A stretch of 5,781 bases of DNA from an uncultured Actinomycetes bacterium (lineage in GTDB: Bacteria > Actinomycetota > Actinomycetes > S36-B12 > UBA5976). The notes beneath the pieces were generated by a model. The model was not told the DNA's origin. It saw only the letters and a program-made list of their open reading frames with translations, and ran no database searches. A program made the translations under genes and the position numbers. Positions 1-5,781 of this stretch are shown here, one piece after another. Location of the stretch: assembly GCA_937896305.1 (NCBI GenBank), contig CALBND010000075.1:1-5781 (forward strand). The letters run 5' to 3'. Each line of letters starts with the position of its first letter. The first letter of the stretch is position 1.

Positions 1-1
1 A

Positions 2-2380
2 TCACGTATCGATGCCAGAGCAAGTGAAGCTACACGTTTAGAAGTTGAAGTTCGAGAAGCAAGAGAGCGTGCAGAAAAAGCCAAAACAGCATTTTTAGCA
101 TTAGAGTCACAAATTGCCGGATTAGATGCTGGGGAAAAAGGATTAGATTCCCAATACGAATTAGCAGCAGCAGAATTAAAAATTGCGGATATTAAACTTG
201 GTGAAATTGAAATAAAACTTCAAGAAGCATCACGCAATAAGGCAGCTTTAAATGCAAGAGCTGAAGCCTTAGAGCAAGCTGCCTTGGAATCAGTTGACGG
301 CGCAGACGAATTATTAAATAGTGGTGATGACACACTCATTGGTTCACTGGCAACACTTTTAAGAATTGAAAATGGTTGGGAAACTGCAATTGCAGTTGCG
401 CTAGGTGATGCGGCAAATGCGATTGCTGCAAAATCAGTCAATGATGCAATTCGAGCTGTAAATAAATTAAAAAATAATAAATCTGGTCGAGCAGCAGTTT
501 TATTAGCTGATGCAGTTTATGAACAAAATAACGCTCCAGCAGTTCCACCGTTTTCAAGAGCAGCTTTTGAAGTTGTTAATGCACCATATGAATTACAAAA
601 TGCCTTAAAGAAATTACTGAAAGATTTTGTAGTTGTTGAAACTTTGGAAGATGCTCAAGAAGCTATTAGAAACCAACCAAGATTAACCGCTGTGACAAGA
701 GATGGTGACAAAGTTACTTCTTACTATGTAATTGGTGGAACAGCTAACTCAAAATCTAAATTAGAAGCAAAAGTAACTGCAGAAAAAGCAGCTTCAGAAA
801 GAGATGCTGCTAGTGCTGTGGTTGACCAACTTAAATTTGAACTCCAAGCTGCAAAAGAAATACAAAAAAGAGCCACTGAAAAAGTAGATGCAGCCCTGTC
901 CCTGCTTTATGAATCAGATGCTGAACTTTCTGCAATCGCTGAAAAATTGGCTGCTTTAGGTGAACAAAGTAGATCTTCACAAGCAGAAGCTGAAAGATTA
1001 GACAGTTTACTTCGAGCATCACACACTGCTCGAGCAGATGATGAAAGAGTATTAAGAGAACTAGAAGCTCGACTCAACACTTTTGATAGTGAACCAGTTG
1101 ATGAAGTTGAAGTAGATCCAGCTGAAAAAGAAAGATTAAATACCCTTGTTGAAGAAAAACGAGCATTTGAAGTTGAAGCTCGTTTATCAATGCGCACTGC
1201 AGAAGAAAGATTTGCTGCAGTCATGCAAAGAGCTGAACAGCTAGAAAAAACAGCAATTAGTGAAAGAACTGCTCGATCACGTGCGATGGAAAGACGTGAG
1301 CAAAGAAGAAGAGAAGCTCATATTGCTAATGCAGTATTCCAAGGTGTGGAAGTTGCAATGTCATATCTAGAAAATTCACTCATCACTGCTGAAAGAGAAA
1401 GAGATGAAGCATCCCTTCATCAAAGAACTATGGAACAAGAAGTTCAACAAGTAAGACACTCCTTAAGAGACTTAGGAACAGAATTAGAACGCTTAGTTGA
1501 TACCGTGCATCGCGATGAAGTTGCTCGTATGGAACAAAGATTAAGAATTGAACAAATTGAACAAAAAGTGTTAGAAGATTATGGAATTGAAGCAGATAAT
1601 CTGCTTAACGAATATGGACCAGATCAACTTGTCCCACAAATTTTGCATATTGATGAAGATGCTGATCCTGCAGCGCCGGCACCTGTGGCAAAAGAACCAG
1701 AAGCTTATGTCAGAGAAAAGCAAGAAAAACGTGCTGCTGCAGCTGAAAAACAATTAAGCCTACTTGGTCGAATAAACCCATTGGCGTTAGAAGAATTCCA
1801 AGCACTAGAAGAGCGAAATAGATTTTTAACAGAACAATTAGAAGATGTAAAGAAAACTAGAAAAGACTTACTTGAAGTTATTGCTGAAGTTGAACAAAGA
1901 GTGCAAGAAGTCTTTAGTGAAGCTTATAAAGATGTTTCCCGTGAATTTGAGAAAGTATTGCCTCGACTATTTCCAGGTGGAGAAGGTCGCTTGATTCTTA
2001 CTGAACCAGATAATTTGTTAACCACAGGAATTGATATTGAAGCAAGACCTCAAGGAAAACGTTATATGCGACTTTCTCTTCTTTCAGGTGGTGAAAGATC
2101 ACTTACTGCAGTGGCTTTCTTAGTAGCACTATTTAAAGCCCGTCCATCTCCTTTCTACATTCTGGATGAAGTTGAAGCAGCACTTGATGATTCAAACTTA
2201 GGTCGTTTGCTTGAGTTATATGAAGAATTAAGACAGAACTCACAATTAATTGTGGTAACACATCAAAAGAGAACCATGGAAATTTGCGATTCACTTTATG
2301 GCGTTTCTATGCGCGGAGATGGTATTTCTGCTGTAGTTAGCCAAAGAATTCGTGAAGCCCGAGAAGATCAGCCAGCATAA
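2..2380 (+). CDS. smc: Chromosome segregation ATPase SMC, C-terminal two thirds (5' end outside window)
   Basis: SMC dimers organise and segregate the chromosome with ScpA/ScpB in the nucleoid. The frame is open from base 2 to TAA at 2378-2380, giving 792 residues; family members are about 1,170-1,200, so some 400 residues (Walker A head and part of the first coiled-coil arm) lie upstream. In fragment numbering: residues 1-100 are Glu/Ala/Arg-rich coiled coil; about 105-255 is the hinge, ending in a glycine motif (YYVIGGTA, 241-248); about 255-580 is the returning coiled coil; the C-terminal head follows, with GRINPLALEEF at 589, FPGGEGRL at 657, ABC signature LSGGE at 694 (base 2081), Walker B FYILDE at 718-723 and the switch histidine in VTHQ at 754. 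The TTG at 284 is internal, not a start. All C-terminal ATPase motifs are intact, so the gene looks functional. The head sequence is of the actinobacterial type. ftsY follows after 9 bases. Confidence 0.97.
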   Translation, partial: SRIDARASEATRLEVEVREARERAEKAKTAFLALESQIAGLDAGEKGLDSQYELAAAELKIADIKLGEIEIKLQEASRNKAALNARAEALEQAALESVDGADELLNSGDDTLIGSLATLLRIENGWETAIAVALGDAANAIAAKSVNDAIRAVNKLKNNKSGRAAVLLADAVYEQNNAPAVPPFSRAAFEVVNAPYELQNALKKLLKDFVVVETLEDAQEAIRNQPRLTAVTRDGDKVTSYYVIGGTANSKSKLEAKVTAEKAASERDAASAVVDQLKFELQAAKEIQKRATEKVDAALSLLYESDAELSAIAEKLAALGEQSRSSQAEAERLDSLLRASHTARADDERVLRELEARLNTFDSEPVDEVEVDPAEKERLNTLVEEKRAFEVEARLSMRTAEERFAAVMQRAEQLEKTAISERTARSRAMERREQRRREAHIANAVFQGVEVAMSYLENSLITAERERDEASLHQRTMEQEVQQVRHSLRDLGTELERLVDTVHRDEVARMEQRLRIEQIEQKVLEDYGIEADNLLNEYGPDQLVPQILHIDEDADPAAPAPVAKEPEAYVREKQEKRAAAAEKQLSLLGRINPLALEEFQALEERNRFLTEQLEDVKKTRKDLLEVIAEVEQRVQEVFSEAYKDVSREFEKVLPRLFPGGEGRLILTEPDNLLTTGIDIEARPQGKRYMRLSLLSGGERSLTAVAFLVALFKARPSPFYILDEVEAALDDSNLGRLLELYEELRQNSQLIVVTHQKRTMEICDSLYGVSMRGDGISAVVSQRIREAREDQPA

Positions 2381-2383
2381 AAT
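2378..2383 (+). promoter_or_regulatory. Candidate -10 element for a leaderless ftsY transcript
   Basis: TAAAAT matches the TANNNT form of actinobacterial -10 elements and ends 6 bases before the ftsY ATG, so transcription would begin at or next to the start codon. Its first three bases are the smc stop codon. I see no clear -35 hexamer 16-18 bases upstream. ftsY could still also be read from an upstream smc transcript. In AT-rich DNA a TANNNT match is common, so the argument rests on the same spacing recurring at the other two starts. Confidence 0.4.
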
Positions 2384-2389
2384 CTGGTT

Positions 2390-3295
2390 ATGGGAATTTT
2401 TAACAGAAAAAGTAAAGATAATGGTGTTTTAAAAACTAACTCTAGTTTTGGTAGTGGCTTATTAAATATATTTTCTCGAAGCACTTTAGATGAAAAATCT
2501 TGGCAAGAAATTGAAGATTGCTTAATTATGGCCGATGTGGGAATGAAAACAACTCAAGAAATAGTTAAAGAGCTTAAAAATAATCTAACCCTTAAAGGAG
2601 TTCATAGCGCTGAAGAAGGCAAAAATATTTTACGAAACCAATTAATAGAAACTTTGCAAACAAAAGATAGATCCCTAAATTTAGCTGCCAGCCCTTCTGT
2701 GATTTTAATGGTAGGAATCAATGGAACTGGTAAAACTACAACTGTGGGCAAACTGGCACATAAGTTAAACAAAGCAGGATACAAATGTATTTTAGGAGCA
2801 GCCGATACTTTCAGAGCTGCAGCAAGTCAACAATTACAAACTTGGGGTGAGCGAAGTGGAGTTTCGGTAGTTACAGGACTTGAAAACTCTGAACCATCAG
2901 CTGTGGCATTTAATGCTGTGCAAGAAGGCTTAGCCACCGGAGCCAAAGTAGTAATAATTGATACAGCTGGTCGTTTGCATACAAAATCTGGTTTGATGGA
3001 TGAACTTGGAAAAGTAAAAAGAGTTATTGAAAAACATGCCACAGTTTCAGAAACCTTACTTGTTATTGATGCCACCACAGGTCAAAACGGGTTAATTCAA
3101 GCAAAAGTCTTCACCGATGCAGTTGAGGTAACAGGAATTGTTTTAACTAAATTAGATGGTTCAGCTAAAGGTGGAATTGTTTTGGCAGTACAAAGAGAAT
3201 TAGATGTGCCAGTGAAATTTGTTGGTATCGGTGAAGGAATTGATGATTTAATTGAATTTAATGCTGAAGACTTTGTAGATGGGTTACTTACTTAG
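2390..3295 (+). CDS. ftsY: Signal recognition particle receptor FtsY (short form, essentially NG domain only)
   Basis: FtsY is the membrane-associated GTPase that docks SRP-ribosome complexes at the Sec translocon. The 301 residues carry the SRP-GTPase motifs in order: P-loop GINGTGKTT (109-117), DTFRAAA of the insertion box (139-145), DTAGR (191-195), TKLDGSAKGG (253-262, guanine specificity) and the closing GIGE (279-282). Residues about 25-95 form the helical N domain. Only about 25 residues precede it, with no acidic A domain; MGIFNRKSK plus GLLNIF could form a small basic/amphipathic membrane-contact segment (inference). DTFRAAASQQL and GEGIDDLIEF fit FtsY rather than Ffh, and the Met-rich M domain of Ffh is absent. 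ATG 2390 is chosen because it opens the usual MGxF-like start and sits 9 bases after smc. There is no Shine-Dalgarno sequence; a TAAAAT hexamer lies 6 bases upstream. The 3' end overlaps the convergent antiporter gene. Confidence 0.97.
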   Translation: MGIFNRKSKDNGVLKTNSSFGSGLLNIFSRSTLDEKSWQEIEDCLIMADVGMKTTQEIVKELKNNLTLKGVHSAEEGKNILRNQLIETLQTKDRSLNLAASPSVILMVGINGTGKTTTVGKLAHKLNKAGYKCILGAADTFRAAASQQLQTWGERSGVSVVTGLENSEPSAVAFNAVQEGLATGAKVVIIDTAGRLHTKSGLMDELGKVKRVIEKHATVSETLLVIDATTGQNGLIQAKVFTDAVEVTGIVLTKLDGSAKGGIVLAVQRELDVPVKFVGIGEGIDDLIEFNAEDFVDGLLT

Positions 3296-4468
3296 TTCAA
3301 AAGAACTTCTGTAATAGCGAAGAATTAAAGAGGCTAGGAAAGCAGTAATAATTACATAAGCAATAGTTATGGCACCCAATTTTTGCCCAAAACTATTTGA
3401 CATTGCAAGGGCAGCAATCACAATTGAAAATTCACCTCTAGGCAGCAAGTAAGCACCAATTCTTTTCCAAATATCTTTGTTGTGCAAATCTTTTCCAATT
3501 CTGAACCCAACAGCCATTTTTCCAATCAAACCTAAAACTGCAAGGGCAGTGGCTATAGGTATCACTGAAATAATTGAGGCAGGATCAATCGATAAGCCAA
3601 AGAAGAGGAAAAAAAATGCAGCAAAAAAGTCTCTCAAAGGAGTTAAGCGTTTACGGGCAGTATTTGCTACTTCGCCTGTTAAAAGTATCCCAACTAGAAA
3701 AGCTGCAACAGCTCCTGAAAATCCCACTAAGTTTGCGACTCCAGCTGAAACTAAGGCAGCACCAAAAACAGTTAATAATAAACTAAGTGAGCTTTGATGT
3801 GAAAGCATTCCTGAAATAACGCCATCTCTTTTCAAACTTATTAGAATAACAATTCCAATAATCACCATTGCTATAAATACAGAAATAACTCCAGTTATTA
3901 CACTCACTCCAACGACAACTGAGCTAATTATTGGAAGATAAATTGCTAATAGCATGTCTTCTAATGCTAAAACAGAAATTGTTCTTTTCGCTATTTCGGA
4001 TTTATTCCAACCGCTTTCACTGATAAGTTCAGCAGCGATGCCTGATGAAGAAACATAAGTAATCCCACTTAAGACAATGGCACCAACCCAACCCCAGCCA
4101 AGTAAAAGTGCTACTAATGCTCCTGGAATTGCGTTAGCTAAAAAGTCAATAATTCCTGCTGACCAATGTACTTTCAAAGTATCTGTTAATTCCTTTGCTG
4201 AATATTCCAATCCAAGTAAGAGAAGTAATAAAACAGCACCAAATTGTGCCCCAGTGTTTAAAAAAGAACTACTTAAATCTAAATTAGCAACGCCTCCGTT
4301 TCCTAAGGCAAGTCCTGCCAGGAGAAAAAAAGGAACAGTGGAAATTGAAACCTTTTTGGCAAAGTAAGCAATTATCCCAAGAAAGACAAGTACTGCTCCT
4401 ATTTCAACCAAGAGCAAACTGTCTGTGGTTGAGGCGGCTGCAGCATTGGGAAGAATAACCAGGTTCAT
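3284..4468 (-). CDS. Cation:proton antiporter, CPA2 family (Na+/H+ exchanger domain, no RCK domain)
   Basis: Predicted inner-membrane antiporter exchanging K+ or Na+ for protons. The 394 residues are almost wholly hydrophobic, with about 11-13 membrane segments starting near residue 17. CPA2 landmarks: YVSSSGI (138-144), corresponding to the SST(A/G)I region of KefB/KefC; LALEDMLLAIYLP (167-179) with Asp171 at the place of the conserved ion-binding acid; FFLFFGLSID (286-295); and LPRGEFSIVIA (342-352), the family's conserved GEF stretch. It ends about residue 394 with RYYRSSFELSK, so the cytoplasmic TrkA-N/TrkA-C regulatory domain of KefB/C is absent, and no separate RCK-type partner (as KhtT is to KhtU) is seen nearby. 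The ion cannot be told from sequence alone. ATG 4468 is chosen as the furthest upstream methionine; it lacks a Shine-Dalgarno sequence. The stop overlaps the ftsY end by 12 bases in convergent orientation. Confidence 0.93.
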   Translation of the reverse strand: MNLVILPNAAAASTTDSLLLVEIGAVLVFLGIIAYFAKKVSISTVPFFLLAGLALGNGGVANLDLSSSFLNTGAQFGAVLLLLLLGLEYSAKELTDTLKVHWSAGIIDFLANAIPGALVALLLGWGWVGAIVLSGITYVSSSGIAAELISESGWNKSEIAKRTISVLALEDMLLAIYLPIISSVVVGVSVITGVISVFIAMVIIGIVILISLKRDGVISGMLSHQSSLSLLLTVFGAALVSAGVANLVGFSGAVAAFLVGILLTGEVANTARKRLTPLRDFFAAFFFLFFGLSIDPASIISVIPIATALAVLGLIGKMAVGFRIGKDLHNKDIWKRIGAYLLPRGEFSIVIAALAMSNSFGQKLGAITIAYVIITAFLASLILRYYRSSFELSK

Positions 4469-4474
4469 TTTTTC

Positions 4475-4480
4475 AGTATG
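4475..4480 (-). promoter_or_regulatory. Candidate -10-like element for the antiporter gene
   Basis: Read on the minus strand, CATACT ends 6 bases (gaaaaa) before the antiporter ATG. It agrees with TATAAT at four of six bases but has C instead of T at the first position, so it is weaker than the other two candidates. No Shine-Dalgarno sequence is present between it and the ATG, and no good -35 hexamer is visible. The call depends on the identical spacing seen upstream of ftsY and of the cupin gene. Confidence 0.3.
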
Positions 4481-4531
4481 ACATGAATAAGCAATTTCGG
4501 TTAGATTTTATTAAATTTGGACTTTTAGCCC

Positions 4532-4537
4532 TAGAGT
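4532..4537 (+). promoter_or_regulatory. Candidate -10 element for a leaderless cupin transcript
   Basis: TAGAGT fits TANNNT and is followed by 6 bases (atttac) and then the ATG of the DUF985 gene, so the transcript would start at the start codon. The preceding sequence has no purine-rich Shine-Dalgarno run. TTGGAC at 4517-4522 resembles a -35 but is only 9 bases away, too close to pair with this hexamer. It shares the 75-base divergent spacer (4469-4543) with the antiporter promoter candidate. Confidence 0.4.
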
Positions 4538-4543
4538 ATTTAC

Positions 4544-5071
4544 ATGAGGCCAAACACAAGGCAAGTCATTGAACACTTTCAAATGACAACTTTGCCGGTG
4601 GAAAGTACGTATTTTATTAAAACTTATAGATCAAAAACAAGCAGAGCAGATGGATCTGCTGATGGCAGTGCCATCGTTGCACTGTATTCAGATGAACCTA
4701 GAAGTTGCTCTTTATTTCATAGATTGAAATATGATGAGATTTGGCATTTTTATGCTGGAGATCCAATCAGGTTAGTTCTTTTGTTTCCAGATAAAACAAG
4801 TAAAGACGTAATCCTTGGATCAGACTTCTTAAATGGTCAATTAAGTCAATTTGTTATTCCAGCAGGAGTTTGGCAAGCTGGAGAATTAGTTGCAGGTGGG
4901 GAGTGGGGATTATTTGGCTGCACCATGTCTCCAGGATTTGTGGGAGAAATATTTGAAGGTGGGCACTACTCAGATTTGATCAATGATTATCCTGAGCGCA
5001 AAAGTGATCTTGAAAAACTTGGGGTTCCAGAAAATGAATCCACACTTTTACCTAGGGGGTATGAGAACTAG
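4544..5071 (+). CDS. DUF985 / Cupin_5 family protein
   Basis: A single-domain cupin of 175 residues, the usual length for the DUF985 (Cupin_5, YML079w-like) family, whose biochemical role is not settled. The family signature is clear: TYRS (27-30) after a region normally read EGGYY/F, then FHRLKYDEIWHFYAGDP (58-74) forming the cupin core with His59, Asp64, Glu65 and His68, then VIPAGVWQAG (104-113), then GCTMSPGF (125-132) and FEGGHYSDLINDYP near the end. There is no signal peptide, so it is probably cytoplasmic. ATG 4544 is preferred over Met14 because RQVIEHF matches the N-terminal helix of the family. The usual EGGYY is ESTYF here, and residues 35-42 are a doubled ADGS. It is transcribed divergently from the antiporter; the link between them, if any, is unknown. 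It ends with TAG at 5069-5071 and has no recognisable terminator. Confidence 0.93.
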   Translation: MRPNTRQVIEHFQMTTLPVESTYFIKTYRSKTSRADGSADGSAIVALYSDEPRSCSLFHRLKYDEIWHFYAGDPIRLVLLFPDKTSKDVILGSDFLNGQLSQFVIPAGVWQAGELVAGGEWGLFGCTMSPGFVGEIFEGGHYSDLINDYPERKSDLEKLGVPENESTLLPRGYEN

Positions 5072-5128
5072 GTAGCTACTTACTTGCTTACTGTTTTATA
5101 GAAATTGATTTGAAAACCTACTGTTGCT

Positions 5129-5428
5129 TTACGAACCTCTAGATGCAATCTCTAAAGAAATCTGAAACCAGGATCCTTCACAAAGTGCACCGCCAGGGAA
5201 TCCAACCCGCTGATTAAGAGTTAACGGATAAATGACACCCAAACTAGGTGTCGATACCGTTCCCGCGCTCTGGCTGGCCACCGCATTCAACAAACTGCGG
5301 ATAGCAATCTGATCTCCTGATCCGTTGAACATCAATCCCGCACGCTCGGTGATCGTACAAAGCAACAGTGCCCGACTGACTGATAATCCTGATTTACCGT
5401 TAGCGTCATTGGATCCTGAGAAACTACC
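5129..5428 (-). other. 99-codon open stretch in frame after the GH15 stop; unrecognised, possible gene remnant
   Basis: Immediately after the TGA that ends the GH15 gene (5429-5431), the same minus-strand frame stays open for 99 codons to TAA at 5129-5131. The translation is Gly/Ser/Leu-rich (for example SGSNDANGKSG near its start and VGFPGGALCEGSWFQIS near its end) and I recognise no domain. The first in-frame start, TTG at 5365, has no ribosome binding site, so an independent gene is doubtful. Candidate explanations are a decayed gene, an extension lost by a stop mutation or sequencing error, or chance. Two short inverted repeats lie inside it: GACACC/GGTGTC (5234-5252, 7-base loop) and CCGCA/TGCGG (5281-5300, 10-base loop), neither followed by a T-run. 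GC is 52-53% over 5161-5340 but drops to 33% for 5101-5160. Bases 5072-5128, between the cupin stop and this stretch, show nothing I can name. Confidence 0.3.
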
Positions 5429-5781
5429 TCATGATTGCGCTTTGGTATCTTGTGCTAGGAGCCGACAAACCGCCAAAATGCCCAGATGTGAGTAAGCCTG
5501 CGGATGATTCCCTAACCCTTGCCCGTTAGTTGGATTCACTTGCTCGGATAAGAGCCCAGTATTGCCAGCCAAAGCCAACAGCGAATCCAGAAGTTGAAGA
5601 GCATCTTCTGCTGAGCCCATCCGAATATAGGCGCCGGCAAGCCAAGCCGCGCAGATATGCATGGCTCCTTCATCATTAGGCAAGCCGTCGTCGAATCGAT
5701 ACCGATACACGCCGCTTTGCTCACGGAGGTGACGTTCAACGAAGGCAACGGTTCCCATGATCTGCTCCATCGATGCCGGAT
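5429..5781 (-). CDS. GH15 glucoamylase-like glycoside hydrolase, C-terminal fragment (5' end outside window)
   Basis: GH15 enzymes hydrolyse alpha-glucosidic bonds of starch-like glucans or, in some bacteria, trehalose, with inversion of configuration. Only the last 116 or so residues are in the window; full bacterial members run about 600-800. Counting from the Met at 5770: YRYRFDDGLPNDEG (22-35) matches the family's (V)YRYR-DDGL-EG stretch; HICAAWLAGAY (38-48) is the following barrel helix (often CSFWLVEAL); GLLSEQVNP (72-80) contains Glu76, at the place of the catalytic general base; and LGNHPQAYSHLGIL (86-99) is the typical closing motif (LGNFPQAFSHIGL). The Met at 5770 is internal, because the frame continues as PAS to the edge. 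It ends in TGA at 5429-5431, where the family normally ends. GC is about 53-55% and Arg codons are CGT/CGC/CGA, unlike the AT-rich AGA-using genes to the left. Substrate and subcellular location cannot be judged from this piece. Confidence 0.9.
   Translation of the reverse strand, partial: PASMEQIMGTVAFVERHLREQSGVYRYRFDDGLPNDEGAMHICAAWLAGAYIRMGSAEDALQLLDSLLALAGNTGLLSEQVNPTNGQGLGNHPQAYSHLGILAVCRLLAQDTKAQS

Noticed and set aside
284..286. TTG at 284 as the start of a separate short SMC-like gene
   Set aside because: The frame is open from base 2 with continuous coiled-coil sequence of SMC type, and a start here would begin just before the hinge domain. It is an internal leucine.
907..1224. Minus-strand open frame of 105 codons inside smc
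   Set aside because: It is a Ser/Ala-rich complement of coiled-coil codons (GAA, GCT, AGA) and lies opposite intact SMC sequence.
3477..4367. Plus-strand open frames of 70-106 codons inside the antiporter region
   Set aside because: They are Lys/Pro-rich antisense shadows of a strongly conserved membrane protein gene and show no family motif.
5072..5079. Palindrome GTAGCTAC just after the cupin stop, considered as a terminator
   Set aside because: It has no loop and is not followed by a T-run, so it cannot form a normal intrinsic terminator.
5234..5252. Perfect 6-bp inverted repeat GACACC/GGTGTC with 7-base loop, considered as a GH15 terminator, or with the nearby GTTAAC as an integron attC site
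   Set aside because: On the minus strand it is followed by atttatccg rather than a T-run. The attC core pairs (RYYYAAC and GTTRRRY) are not present at the right places. It lies inside an open frame and could be chance.
5171..5416. Two GGATCC sites (5171 and 5411) and several further GATC sites, considered as evidence of a cloning or ligation chimera
   Set aside because: The sites do not coincide exactly with the composition step, and GATC occurs elsewhere in the window. Alone this proves nothing; read mapping would be needed.
5429..5431. TGA recoding (selenocysteine, or TGA read as an amino acid)
   Set aside because: GH15 proteins normally end about here, no SECIS-like structure is evident, tryptophan is encoded by TGG, and no in-frame TGA occurs in the other genes.

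Overview
The window suggests an AT-rich actinobacterium, probably of the streamlined free-living aquatic kind. Two things point there. The smc-ftsY gene order, with an SMC C-terminal head reading LSLLSGGERSLTAV and DEVEAALDDSNLGRL, is the form I associate with Actinobacteria. Codon use over bases 1-5100 is AT-rich: 60-base blocks I counted at 3001 and 4741 have 32% and 35% GC, and Arg is often AGA. This placement is inference; no rRNA or other marker gene is present.

Layout. Bases 2-2380 (+) hold the last 792 residues of the chromosome-structuring ATPase SMC; its N-terminal head lies off the left edge. ftsY (2390-3295, +), the signal recognition particle receptor, follows after 9 bases. A CPA2-type cation:proton antiporter (3284-4468, -) converges on ftsY and overlaps its 3' end by 12 bases. 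A 75-base divergent spacer separates the antiporter from a DUF985/Cupin_5 protein (4544-5071, +). These three genes are bread-and-butter functions (protein targeting, ion homeostasis, a cupin of unknown role) and do not form an obvious shared pathway with smc.

From about base 5160 the composition changes to 52-55% GC. Here lies the C-terminal end of a GH15 glucoamylase-like enzyme (5429-5781, -, running off the right edge). A further 99-codon open stretch follows its TGA stop in the same frame (5129-5428, -); I do not recognise it. The change in GC and codon use suggests either horizontally acquired DNA or a chimeric contig junction.

The most interesting regulatory observation is that all three starts visible in the AT-rich part (ftsY, antiporter, cupin) lack a Shine-Dalgarno sequence. 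Each instead has a -10-like hexamer ending exactly 6 bases before ATG, the geometry expected of leaderless transcripts. I found no RNA gene, CRISPR array, transposase or convincingly new biological system.
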